A DNA stretch of 64,000 nucleotides. Source: an uncultured Ruminococcus sp. Lineage in GTDB: Bacteria > Bacillota > Clostridia > Oscillospirales > Ruminococcaceae. A program made the position numbers and the translations under genes. How positions within the stretch are numbered: the first letter of the stretch is position 1; each line of letters opens with the position of its first letter. A model generated the notes under the pieces. That model ran no database searches and was not told where the DNA came from. It saw only the letters and a list, made by a program, of their open reading frames with translations. The DNA is taken from contig UPZA01000002.1 in NCBI GenBank assembly GCA_900538575.1, positions 1 to 64,000 on the forward strand. Direction: 5' to 3'. Positions 39,220-47,457 of the stretch are shown here, in pieces.

Positions 39220-40275
39220 TTATAGCTTGCCGTTGATCTCAGTTAGTTTATCTATTACTTGTTCGGCTGTCGGTATTATCCCGCCGGTTTTTCCAAAAAA
39301 ATCAACGGGCAGCGAACACTCAACCGCCAGCTTAACATCGTCGATCATCTGCCCCATGCTCATTTCAACGCAAAGAAAACGCTTGGCAGTTTTCGCTGTT
39401 TTTTTATAATCCTTTACCGGAAACGGCCATAACGTTTTCGGTCTAAGAAGCCCTGCCTTAACGCCTCTTTTCCTGGCTTCAGATACGGCGGCTTTACATA
39501 TTCTTGAAGCCGCGCCGTATGCTGTAACAATTACTTCTGCGTCGTCTGTCATAAATTCTTCAGAATCAGTCTCGTCCGCCTCTATTTTTTTATACCTTTC
39601 AAATCTATCAATAATGGATTTCTGAAGCTCGTCCGGATTAAGAAATAAGGAATTAATAATATTATGCTTTCTTTTATTTCTGTGTCCGTTAGCCGCCCAC
39701 GGCTTGTCCTGATTATTATTGCTTATTTCCGGAAAAACCACCGGTTCCATCATCTGTCCCATCATACCGTCAGACAAAATCATTACGGGAATCCTATATT
39801 TATCAGCAGTTTCAAACGCTTTCACACACATATCGGCCATTTCCTGAACGGAATTAGGAGCAAAAACAATCATTCTGAAATCTCCGTGACCTGCCGATTT
39901 TACAGCCTGCCAGTAATCGGACTGCGCCGGCTGTATGCCTCCTAAGCCCGGACCTCCCCTTTGCACATTCACTATAACGCACGGAAGATCACTTCCGGCA
40001 ATATAAGATATACCCTCTGATTTAAGGCTGATCCCCGGTGACGACGAAGACGTCATAGCTCTCACTCCGGCTGAGGCGGCGCCTAAAACCATATTTATTG
40101 CAGCGATTTCACTTTCCGCCTGCAAAAAAACTCCGTTATTCTTCGGCATCTTTTTCGCCATATAGGCCGCTATCTCGGTCTGGGGAGTTATAGGATAACC
40201 AAAATAGCATTTGCAGCCTGCACGTATAGCCGCCTCCGCCAATGCCTCGTTTCCCTTCATTAAAATACGTTCCAT
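39220..40275 (-). CDS. vorB: 2-oxoacid:acceptor oxidoreductase, alpha subunit (VorB-type)
   Basis: The 351-residue protein begins Met-Glu-Arg-Ile-Leu-Met-Lys-Gly-Asn-Glu-Ala and has Tyr-Phe-Gly-Tyr-Pro-Ile-Thr-Pro-Gln-Thr-Glu (about residues 24-34) and Thr-Ser-Ser-Ser-Ser-Pro-Gly-Ile-Ser (about 74-82), the pattern of VorB (3-methyl-2-oxobutanoate:ferredoxin oxidoreductase). It starts 2 bp after the ferredoxin gene. The operon links amino-acid or branched-chain metabolism to ferredoxin reduction, as is usual in fermentative Clostridia. Confidence 0.92.
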   Translation of the reverse strand: MERILMKGNEALAEAAIRAGCKCYFGYPITPQTEIAAYMAKKMPKNNGVFLQAESEIAAINMVLGAASAGVRAMTSSSSPGISLKSEGISYIAGSDLPCVIVNVQRGGPGLGGIQPAQSDYWQAVKSAGHGDFRMIVFAPNSVQEMADMCVKAFETADKYRIPVMILSDGMMGQMMEPVVFPEISNNNQDKPWAANGHRNKRKHNIINSLFLNPDELQKSIIDRFERYKKIEADETDSEEFMTDDAEVIVTAYGAASRICKAAVSEARKRGVKAGLLRPKTLWPFPVKDYKKTAKTAKRFLCVEMSMGQMIDDVKLAVECSLPVDFFGKTGGIIPTAEQVIDKLTEINGKL

Positions 40276-40277
40276 AT

Positions 40278-40496
40278 TTATTCCTTCACCTGTCTTTCAA
40301 CTATGATAGCGCATTCAGGACACATAACTGCGCACATTGTACATCCGGTACATTTTTCAGGACAAACGCATTCAACAGTGAAGTACCCGTTTTTATTCAC
40401 TTTATCCTTCTGTATGTCTATTATTTTCTGCGGACATGCGTTTTTACACAGTCCGCAGCCCTTGCATTTATCAAATATTATTTTTATACTTCCCAT
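40278..40496 (-). CDS. Two-cluster ferredoxin subunit of the vor complex
   Basis: The 72-residue protein has two 4Fe-4S motifs: Cys-Lys-Gly-Cys-Gly-Leu-Cys-Lys-Asn-Ala-Cys-Pro and Cys-Thr-Gly-Cys-Thr-Met-Cys-Ala-Val-Met-Cys-Pro. I choose ATG 40,496 (Met-Gly-Ser-Ile) because AGAGG precedes it at good spacing and homologues start there; the longer frame to 40,541 overlaps the upstream gene. It is the delta (electron-transfer) subunit of the oxidoreductase. Confidence 0.92.
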   Translation of the reverse strand: MGSIKIIFDKCKGCGLCKNACPQKIIDIQKDKVNKNGYFTVECVCPEKCTGCTMCAVMCPECAIIVERQVKE

Positions 40497-40509
40497 AAAT
40501 TTTATCCTC

Positions 40510-41163
40510 TTAAAATATATTTTCAACGTAAATTTCCACATATTCAGTGATATTATCTAATGCAGAACATTTAAGAAATGCCGGAGCGGTGTGACATAGC
40601 AGCGGAATTCCGGTTATATCCGACAGCTTTTCAGCAAAAGAAAAGGAACCGGTAATATCCTCTATTGCCGTTATTTTCCCTATATTTGAATTGTTCACGA
40701 TTTTAGTATGCTTCATTCTTGCTGATTTTTCAATACTGTCAATTAAATTAACAGCGGATTGAATATCGTCATAGGTATCCCGATATTTATTTACAACATA
40801 AATCATATCTATATTTTCGGTATACTTTTTTAAAACATAATTAAAGCTGCCTAAAATTATTGCTCCTGCGTCATCTCCTCCAATATCGAGAATAATGTAA
40901 TCGTTTTCACAAATAATCGCTTCTAAATCAAAACAAACCGCAGGTATATCTAAATTTGTATTAGCATATGCCGTACCGGCATATGAAATATTATTTTTCT
41001 TAAATTTATCCCTGAAATCCGCAGTACGGAAATAAGGATTAACAATATCCATATCCGCTATCGCTGTTTTAAAACCTTGTGCCGCATATCTGAAAGCCAG
41101 ATTAATAGCGTAGTTTGTTTTTCCGCATCCGTAGTGACCGGTTATTATCTGTATTTTTTTCAT
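40510..41163 (-). CDS. P-loop NTPase (ParA/MinD-like) heading the vor operon
   Basis: The 217-residue protein has the P-loop Gly-His-Tyr-Gly-Cys-Gly-Lys-Thr-Asn (residues 8-16), Asp-Met-Asp-Ile-Val-Asn-Pro-Tyr-Phe-Arg (about 39-48) and Leu-Asp-Ile-Gly-Gly-Asp-Asp-Ala-Gly (about 95-103), which resemble the MinD/ParA superfamily. The signature lysine at the P-loop start is missing. It lies 13 bp before the ferredoxin gene. A chaperone or maturation role for the iron-sulfur enzyme is conceivable but unproven. ATG 41,163 follows GGAGGCGGTA. Confidence 0.8.
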   Translation of the reverse strand: MKKIQIITGHYGCGKTNYAINLAFRYAAQGFKTAIADMDIVNPYFRTADFRDKFKKNNISYAGTAYANTNLDIPAVCFDLEAIICENDYIILDIGGDDAGAIILGSFNYVLKKYTENIDMIYVVNKYRDTYDDIQSAVNLIDSIEKSARMKHTKIVNNSNIGKITAIEDITGSFSFAEKLSDITGIPLLCHTAPAFLKCSALDNITEYVEIYVENIF

Positions 41164-41325
41164 TACCGCCTCCATTTTTAATTATAGTACTTTTCACATT
41201 TCAATTCAATACCTTATAAAATAAAAAAATGTTTATCAGACAGTTTTTTTATCATAAAAGGTAATATTATAGCGTTAATTTTTTAAACCAATATTATTTT
41301 CAGCTTCTTATACCTGCTCTTTCCC

Positions 41326-41354
41326 TTGACATTAGCATTCATTATGTTTATAAT
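41326..41354 (+). promoter_or_regulatory. Consensus promoter for the cytidylate-kinase-like gene
   Basis: TTGACA (41,326-41,331), 17 bp, TATAAT (41,349-41,354), about 100 bp upstream of the gene. Confidence 0.85.
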
Positions 41355-41454
41355 AAAAAAGAAATCAGTATAAATTCGCATGATTGAATAATGCAACGAT
41401 ATTTGTCATAGGCTTTAACTATGGTTATAAAAATATTATAAGGAGATTTATTAT

Positions 41455-42048
41455 ATGATCAAAATAATTACAATAAGTCGTGAATATGGAAGCGGCGGAA
41501 GACTAATCGGCAAAAAAACTGCTGAAAGCCTTGGATGGAAATTCTATGATAAGGAAATTATTGAAGCGGCGGCTAAGGAAAGCGGTCTTTCCGAAAGCTT
41601 TATCGAGCAAAGCGGAGAATATGCTTCCGCTACAACCAGTCTGCTTTTTAATCTTTCTGTGGGCAACAATCTTAACAACGGTATCATGTCTCTTTATAAC
41701 GAGGTATTCAACGCTCAGCGCAGACTAATTGAAGGCTTTGCGGATAAAGAACCTTGCGTTATCGTCGGTCGCTGCGCAGATTATATATTAAAGGAACGCG
41801 ATGATTGTATGAATGTCTTTATTCATTCCTCCGCTGAAAACAGAATCAAAAGAATTACTGAAATATACGGCGATGAAATAAAATCTCCTGAAAAGCGTCT
41901 AAAGGAAATGGACAAAAAAAGACGTGTTTACTGCCGTAATTTTACCGGTAATGACTGGGGAAACATACATAATTATCATCTTTCGATTGACAGCGGCTTT
42001 TATGGAATTGAAAAAAGCAGTGAAATTATCATAAATGCAATAAAATAA
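41455..42048 (+). CDS. Cytidylate kinase-like family protein
   Basis: The 197-residue protein matches the cytidylate kinase-like (Cytidylate_kin2) family: Ile-Ser-Arg-Glu-Tyr-Gly-Ser-Gly-Gly-Arg-Leu-Ile-Gly (about residues 7-19) is the nucleotide loop, Phe-Tyr-Asp-Lys-Glu-Ile-Ile follows, and Val-Gly-Arg-Cys-Ala-Asp-Tyr is at about 103-109. It is distinct from the housekeeping Cmk that often accompanies ribosomal protein S1. The true substrate is not established; a nucleoside monophosphate or related small molecule is likely. It is monocistronic and ends in a hairpin. Confidence 0.87.
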   Translation: MIKIITISREYGSGGRLIGKKTAESLGWKFYDKEIIEAAAKESGLSESFIEQSGEYASATTSLLFNLSVGNNLNNGIMSLYNEVFNAQRRLIEGFADKEPCVIVGRCADYILKERDDCMNVFIHSSAENRIKRITEIYGDEIKSPEKRLKEMDKKRRVYCRNFTGNDWGNIHNYHLSIDSGFYGIEKSSEIIINAIK

Positions 42049-42052
42049 TTAT

Positions 42053-42089
42053 ATTTAACCGTTCATTTCAGTAATGAACGGTTAAATTT
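42053..42089 (+). terminator. Hairpin after the cytidylate-kinase-like gene
   Basis: TTTAACCGTTCATT (42,053-42,066) and AATGAACGGTTAAA (42,072-42,085) form a perfect 14-bp stem with a weak T tail. Confidence 0.8.
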
Positions 42090-42129
42090 ATGAAATATAT
42101 CGTATAATACCGATTCCTTCCAAATTAGC

Positions 42130-42158
42130 TTGACATTTGTGAATAAATATTGTAAAAT
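42130..42158 (+). promoter_or_regulatory. Promoter of the GH5 gene
   Basis: TTGACA (42,130-42,135), 17 bp, TAAAAT (42,153-42,158). Confidence 0.8.
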
Positions 42159-42193
42159 ATGCATATATATATTTTATTAAGAGGGGGATGTCT

Positions 42194-44008
42194 ATGTTTT
42201 TTAAGAAAAAACTGATATCCATCATTACGGCTGCGGCTTGTATTTTTACCGGTATTTGTTTTTACGGCGACAATACCTTCGAATCAAATACCGTAAGCGC
42301 TGCTGAAACGACCGGAAAAACAGCGTTTGAGCTGACGTCTCAAATGACCGTAGGATGGAATCTGGGAAATACTCTGGACTCATGGAATTCAAGTCTGAAA
42401 GTTGATTCTCCGCCGAAAAAATTTGCAACCTGCTGGGGAAATCCCGAACCGACGCAAGAGCTTTTTAACGCGATAAAAAACGGCGGATTCAACACGGTAA
42501 GAATTCCTACTACATGGTTTCAGCATTTGATTTATAATGAAAATACCGATACATATGAGATTGATAAGGTATGGATGGATTATGTAAAGCAGACAGTTGA
42601 TTACGCTTATAATTTAGATATGTTCGTAATTTTGAATGTTCATCATGAAGAATGGGTAAATGTTGAAAGATTTACAAGCGAAACTTATGCCGACGCTTCT
42701 CATAAGCTTGAGGATATTTGGTCGCAGATATCGGATACATTCAGTAATTATGACCAGCGACTTATTTTCGAGGGTATGAACGAACCTCGCGAAACCAACA
42801 ATCCGTCAAATAGCGAGTGGGGCAGCGGAGATACTAACTCATGGAATTATATAAATAATCTTAACGAGCTTTTTGTAAACACTGTAAGAAATCAGGGATC
42901 ACCGTCAAATAAAGAACGTCTTTTGATGCTCCCCGGTTATTGCGCGTCTGCTCAGTATGAGGCAGTAAACAACATTAATATTCCTGAAAATTCAGGCAAC
43001 ATAGCGCTTTCTGTACACGCCTATACTCCTTATTATTTTACAATGGACACATCGGATAAAGCAAATCACAGCTTTCCCGGAAAAAGCGGCTGGGGCGCCG
43101 ATTATGAAACCGAATTAAGAACGTTATTTTCAACATTGAAATCAATTTCAGATAATAAAAACGTACCTATAATTATCGGAGAATTCAGCGCGTCTGATTT
43201 TAATAACAATTCCGACAGAGAAGCGTGGGCGGAATGCTATTTATCCAATGCAAAAGCAGTCGGTATACCATGCGTGCTATGGGACAACAACGTATCGTAT
43301 AACGAAACCGGCGAAGCTCATGGATACCTTTACAGGGCTACAAATACATGGTATAAAAACTCCATAGGCGTTATTAAGAAAATCATGGATACTCTCGGAG
43401 TTACCGATTATAGCCTGCCTGAATATCAGGAATATGTAAAGCCCCAGTTCTCATGGGATAAAATGGAAATAGGTGATAATTGGATTGAAATGTATCGTTC
43501 TGACGAAGGTAAAAATCTTGCCGCGTGGAAAAATTTCACCGTAAGCAACTGGAAAGAACTCATATCCGAAGATTACGAATACATCATGTTTTACGATTCA
43601 GACGACGCTCCTACATTAATTTTTCAAGGCGGTTGGTTTACTGTAAATTCTGACGATTCAATGGCAAAGGATTTCGTAGCAGGTTTTACCTACGATGAAA
43701 TAATTTCCACACTTGAAGCTAATCAGGTTTCACTTGATCAAATGAATAATATGTTTATCAGCGCAGGAGCTAAATCTGCTACGATTTACGCTTTATATGC
43801 CGTCCCGCTTAATCAGTCACAATTAAACGGAGATGTAAATGAAGACGGTGAAATCAACGTTGCCGATTTAGTTTTACTTCAACAGTATTTAGTGTGCAAA
43901 TCGGAACTAACCGATACACAGCTTAATGCCGCCGATTATAATTCTGACGGCGTTGTGAACGTGTTCGACGCTGTCGCTCTGAGAGTTTCGTTTCTTACTG
44001 TTTCATAA
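42194..44008 (+). CDS. Secreted GH5 endoglucanase with dockerin
   Basis: The 604-residue protein has a signal peptide (about residues 1-38) and a family 5 glycoside hydrolase domain (about 45-400) with the acid/base Glu in Gly-Met-Asn-Glu-Pro-Arg and the nucleophile Glu in Ile-Ile-Gly-Glu-Phe-Ser. A module of about 125 residues (about 415-540) with Trp- and Asp-rich strands that I do not recognise comes next. The C-terminal type I dockerin has two calcium loops (Gly-Asp-Val-Asn-Glu-Asp-Gly and Ala-Asp-Tyr-Asn-Ser-Asp-Gly). It should cut beta-1,4-glucan or related hemicellulose while docked on a scaffoldin cohesin. ATG 42,194 is preferred over 42,188, which touches the GAGGGGG site. Confidence 0.93.
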   Translation: MFFKKKLISIITAAACIFTGICFYGDNTFESNTVSAAETTGKTAFELTSQMTVGWNLGNTLDSWNSSLKVDSPPKKFATCWGNPEPTQELFNAIKNGGFNTVRIPTTWFQHLIYNENTDTYEIDKVWMDYVKQTVDYAYNLDMFVILNVHHEEWVNVERFTSETYADASHKLEDIWSQISDTFSNYDQRLIFEGMNEPRETNNPSNSEWGSGDTNSWNYINNLNELFVNTVRNQGSPSNKERLLMLPGYCASAQYEAVNNINIPENSGNIALSVHAYTPYYFTMDTSDKANHSFPGKSGWGADYETELRTLFSTLKSISDNKNVPIIIGEFSASDFNNNSDREAWAECYLSNAKAVGIPCVLWDNNVSYNETGEAHGYLYRATNTWYKNSIGVIKKIMDTLGVTDYSLPEYQEYVKPQFSWDKMEIGDNWIEMYRSDEGKNLAAWKNFTVSNWKELISEDYEYIMFYDSDDAPTLIFQGGWFTVNSDDSMAKDFVAGFTYDEIISTLEANQVSLDQMNNMFISAGAKSATIYALYAVPLNQSQLNGDVNEDGEINVADLVLLQQYLVCKSELTDTQLNAADYNSDGVVNVFDAVALRVSFLTVS

Positions 44009-44025
44009 ATAATAATACGAATTTT

Positions 44026-44067
44026 AAAAACGCCTTACTGAAAGTAACTTCAGTAAGGCGTTTTTTA
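44026..44067. terminator. Bidirectional terminator between GH5 and the transporter
   Basis: AAAAACGCCTTACTGAA pairs with TTCAGTAAGGCGTTTTTT between convergent genes. Confidence 0.92.
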
Positions 44068-45417
44068 TACGTATCCGATAACGGAAGAAATAAATATTGC
44101 AAGCATAAAAACAGGAGCAATATATTTCATCATTATTCTATACATTTTTACTGATTTAAATTTCGAATTCAGTTCAATCTCATCTTCGATTATTTTCGTT
44201 TTAGCTACATATCCTATAAGAATACATGTAAATAAAGCTACAATCGGCATTAGTATATTGTTGCTGAAAAAATCAAAGAAGTCAAGCAGCTGTTTTCCGG
44301 CAATAGTAAACCCGGACCAAATACTGTAACCGAAAACGGATAATATGCCAATTGCAAACGCAGAAATCATGACGAAAATACATATCGTTTTTCTTTTTGC
44401 TTTTAATTTTTCACATAAAATTGAAACAATAGTTTCCATAAGCGATATAGAAGACGTAAGGGCGGCAAGTAAAACCAAGATAAAGAACACTGCGCCGATT
44501 ATTTTCCCTCCCGACATAGAAGCAAAAACATTTGGGAGCGTTATAAACATAAGCTTCGGTCCCGCGCTGAGAGCGTCCTTATTTCCTCCTGAGAATGCAA
44601 AAACGGCAGGAATTATCATCATTCCGGAAATAAAAGCAACAGCCGTGTCAAACAGCTCGATATGTCTAACCGATTTTTCGAGATTATCCTCCTTACGCAT
44701 ATATGAACCATAAGTAATCATAATACCCATAGCAAGCGACATTGAATAAAATAGCTGTCCCATAGCGGCAACAAGCGTCTTAAGTGAAAATTCTTTAAAG
44801 TTTGGTTTCAAATAATAAAGCAGACCGTCAACCGCCCCGTCAAGAGTAAGAGTATACACTGCAATAACTATTGAAATAATTACAAGCAGAGGCATTAAAA
44901 CTGTACTTACCTTTTCAATACCCTTCTGAACTCCCATAAGCACTACAGCAGAGGTTAATATAATAAAAATAGCAAGAAATAAAAGCGGCTGACTCGTACC
45001 GCCTATAAAAGAATTAAAAAATGTTCCGTCGTCAGCTGCATCTGCTCCTGTCCCGGTCAAATATACCGTAAGATACTTTAATACCCATCCGCCTATCACA
45101 CAATAATACGGAAATATTATTATCGGAACGGCAGCCGCAATCCACCCAAGAGGAGCAAATTTCCTGCTTATAGACGCGTAAGCTCCGATTACGCTTTTAC
45201 CTGTTTTCCTTCCGATTGCAATTTCAGTTATCATCAGCGAAAAGCCGAAGGTCACTGCCAAAATAATATAAACCAGCAGAAAAATACCGCCTCCGTATTG
45301 AGCGGCAAGGTATGGAAATCTCCATATATTCCCTAAGCCTACGGCAGAGCCGGCCGCCGCGAGAACAAATCCTATACGGGTGCTGAACCCGACGTGATTC
45401 TTTTTTTCAGAAACCAT
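44065..45417 (-). CDS. Neurotransmitter:sodium symporter (SNF/NSS) family transporter
   Basis: The 450-residue membrane protein has the NSS helix-1 signature Ala-Ala-Gly-Ser-Ala-Val-Gly-Leu-Gly-Asn-Ile-Trp-Arg-Phe-Pro-Tyr (about residues 17-32) and about eleven to twelve hydrophobic helices. Bacterial members, such as LeuT-like proteins, import amino acids with sodium. The substrate is not predictable. It is monocistronic between a terminator and the fru operon, which is divergent from it. Confidence 0.92.
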   Translation of the reverse strand: MVSEKKNHVGFSTRIGFVLAAAGSAVGLGNIWRFPYLAAQYGGGIFLLVYIILAVTFGFSLMITEIAIGRKTGKSVIGAYASISRKFAPLGWIAAAVPIIIFPYYCVIGGWVLKYLTVYLTGTGADAADDGTFFNSFIGGTSQPLLFLAIFIILTSAVVLMGVQKGIEKVSTVLMPLLVIISIVIAVYTLTLDGAVDGLLYYLKPNFKEFSLKTLVAAMGQLFYSMSLAMGIMITYGSYMRKEDNLEKSVRHIELFDTAVAFISGMMIIPAVFAFSGGNKDALSAGPKLMFITLPNVFASMSGGKIIGAVFFILVLLAALTSSISLMETIVSILCEKLKAKRKTICIFVMISAFAIGILSVFGYSIWSGFTIAGKQLLDFFDFFSNNILMPIVALFTCILIGYVAKTKIIEDEIELNSKFKSVKMYRIMMKYIAPVFMLAIFISSVIGYV

Positions 45418-45686
45418 TATTACACTCCTTTTTTATACATGTCTTAATTATACTATACAAGTAAAATGCATGTCAACTAAAAACATATTTTTTTAAATAC
45501 AAAACTGCATTTTATACTGCTATAACAACGATAAGACGAATATAATACTTAAATTTATGTATTGTATGAGTTTTTTTTCATATAATTTAAATATTAAGTT
45601 TCAGAAGGCTAAAGCACGTTTTTCGGCAAATTATGATCTGTTATAAATTATTTTGATTGTTTTTGAATGTTTTTTCTTAAATTCTC
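45418..45686. other. AT-rich divergent intergenic region
   Basis: The start of the 361-bp gap between the transporter and fruR is very AT-rich and contains no gene. It should hold the transporter promoter on the minus strand; a TATAAT-like ACTATACAA/AATTATACTA area near 45,447-45,460 is the only candidate. Confidence 0.4.
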
Positions 45687-45755
45687 TTGACATTTGAAAA
45701 AAATCATGGTATTATATATCCAAACCAATCAAATTCATTCAATTTCAATCATTTT
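45687..45755 (+). promoter_or_regulatory. fru operon promoter with three 10-bp operator repeats
   Basis: TTGACA (45,687-45,692), 17 bp, TATTAT (45,710-45,715). Directly after it come three tandem 10-mers, CAATCAAATT, CATTCAATTT and CAATCATTTT (45,726-45,755), which look like a DeoR/FruR operator placed at the transcription start. Confidence 0.78.
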
Positions 45756-45778
45756 ATTTCAAGGGAGAGTAAAACTAA

Positions 45779-46528
45779 ATGCTAACAGAAGAAAGATACA
45801 GTAAAATCCTTGAATGTTTAAACGAATATAAAACTGTAACAGTAACCCAGCTTGCGGAAGCCTTGAACGCTTCTGAATCAACTATAAGACGCGATCTGAA
45901 TTCGCTTGCAACAATGAAAAAAATTATAAAGGTACACGGAGGAGCCACCGTTTTAAACGACAGCTTTAATTTCAGCGAACACCCAGTTGAAGCAAAGGAA
46001 AAAATGTTTTCAGAGGAAAAAGCGGCTATTGCAAAATATGCGGCTTCCACTATTAGAAAGAACGATTTTGTTTTTATAGACGCGGGAACCACCACAGATA
46101 AAATGATTGATTTTATTACTGAATCGTCTGCGATTTTTGTTACAAACGGATTCAGCCATGCCAAAAAGCTTGCAAGGAAAAATTTCAAGGTTTATATTAT
46201 AGGCGGACAAATCAAGTCTTCCACAGAGGCCGTTATCGGAACGGAATGCGTAGAGGCTCTGAAGAAATTTAATTTCACAAAATGCTATATGGGAACAAAC
46301 GGTATTTCACTTGCCGCCGGATTCACTACTCCCGATACAGATGAAGCCGCTGTAAAGAAAACTGCGATACTGCATAGCTATGTAGCATATATTCTGGCAG
46401 ATCACTCCAAATTCAATCAGGTTTCATCAGTTACATTCGCTCCTGCAGACAGCGCGTGTATAATAACAGATTATCTGCCTGATAAAAAATATAAGGAAAA
46501 ATGTATAATAAAGGAGGTTATAGTATGA
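45779..46528 (+). CDS. fruR: DeoR-family fructose operon repressor
   Basis: The 249-residue protein has the DeoR helix-turn-helix at about residues 5-55 (Val-Thr-Val-Thr-Gln-Leu-Ala-Glu-Ala-Leu-Asn-Ala-Ser-Glu-Ser-Thr-Ile-Arg-Arg-Asp) and a sugar-phosphate-binding DeoRC domain with Asp-Ala-Gly-Thr-Thr-Thr (about 100-105) and Gly-Thr-Asn-Gly-Ile (about 179-183). It leads fruK-fruA and overlaps fruK by 4 bp. Fructose 1-phosphate is the usual inducer of this type. The three 10-bp repeats at the promoter are its likely operator. Confidence 0.9.
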   Translation: MLTEERYSKILECLNEYKTVTVTQLAEALNASESTIRRDLNSLATMKKIIKVHGGATVLNDSFNFSEHPVEAKEKMFSEEKAAIAKYAASTIRKNDFVFIDAGTTTDKMIDFITESSAIFVTNGFSHAKKLARKNFKVYIIGGQIKSSTEAVIGTECVEALKKFNFTKCYMGTNGISLAAGFTTPDTDEAAVKKTAILHSYVAYILADHSKFNQVSSVTFAPADSACIITDYLPDKKYKEKCIIKEVIV

Positions 46529-47439
46529 TTTATACCGTCACATTCAATCCGGCAATAGATTATGTTATGAGACTAAAAAGCTTTTTGACGGGAACTGTTA
46601 ACAGATCCGACAGAGAAGAAATTTATTTTGGCGGAAAGGGTATAAACGTATCTTTGGTATTGAAGGAACTGGACGTTGAATCGGTTGCGCTTGGATTTTC
46701 TGCCGGGTTTACCGGAGAGGCCATCGAAAAGGGAGTAGCGCATAAGGGAGTCAGAACAGATTTTGTAAGACTCGACAGCGGAAATTCAAGGATTAACGTA
46801 AAAATAAAGGCGGAAACTGAAACAGATTTAAACGGACAGGGGCCGGATATCAGCAATAACGCAATAGAAAGGCTGTTTGAAAAGCTTGATAAACTGAAAA
46901 AAAACGATACATTAATATTAGCGGGAAGCATACCAAACACACTGCCCGAGGATATATATGAAAAAATTCTTGAAAGGTTATCCGGTAAAGGCATAAGATT
47001 TGTTGTCGACGCTACAAAGGATCTTTTAGTTAATGTATTAAAATATAAACCGTGGCTAATAAAACCTAATAATTTTGAGCTTGGCGAAATATTCGGAATT
47101 GAAATTTCAAAAAAAGACGATATCATATTTTATGCCAAGGAGCTTCAAAAAAAAGGAGCTGTTAACGTACTTGTATCAATGGCAGGAGAAGGCTCTATTC
47201 TTCTTGACGAAAACGGAAACGCTCATATAATGGGAGTACCCGACGGAAAGGCTGTTAATTCGGTAGGCGCCGGAGATTCTATGGTTGCCGGTTTTATAGC
47301 CGGATACGCTGAAAAAGCTGATTATGATTACGCATTAAGACTTGGAACAGCTTCCGGAAGCGCAACCGCATTCTCAGAAGGACTTGCGGAAAAGGAACTT
47401 ATTAACAGACTGATGGAAAATATTAAGTCTGAAAAATAA
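46525..47439 (+). CDS. fruK: 1-phosphofructokinase
   Basis: The 304-residue PfkB-family kinase has Thr-Phe-Asn-Pro-Ala-Ile-Asp near the start, Phe-Gly-Gly-Lys-Gly-Ile-Asn-Val-Ser (about residues 35-43) and the C-terminal Asn-Ser-Val-Gly-Ala-Gly-Asp-Ser-Met-Val-Ala-Gly (about 245-256) with the catalytic Asp. It phosphorylates fructose 1-phosphate made by the adjacent PTS to fructose 1,6-bisphosphate. It is coupled to fruR by ATGA overlap and lies 18 bp before fruA. Confidence 0.95.
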   Translation: MIYTVTFNPAIDYVMRLKSFLTGTVNRSDREEIYFGGKGINVSLVLKELDVESVALGFSAGFTGEAIEKGVAHKGVRTDFVRLDSGNSRINVKIKAETETDLNGQGPDISNNAIERLFEKLDKLKKNDTLILAGSIPNTLPEDIYEKILERLSGKGIRFVVDATKDLLVNVLKYKPWLIKPNNFELGEIFGIEISKKDDIIFYAKELQKKGAVNVLVSMAGEGSILLDENGNAHIMGVPDGKAVNSVGAGDSMVAGFIAGYAEKADYDYALRLGTASGSATAFSEGLAEKELINRLMENIKSEK

Positions 47440-47457
47440 AGAAAGGGATGATTATTT

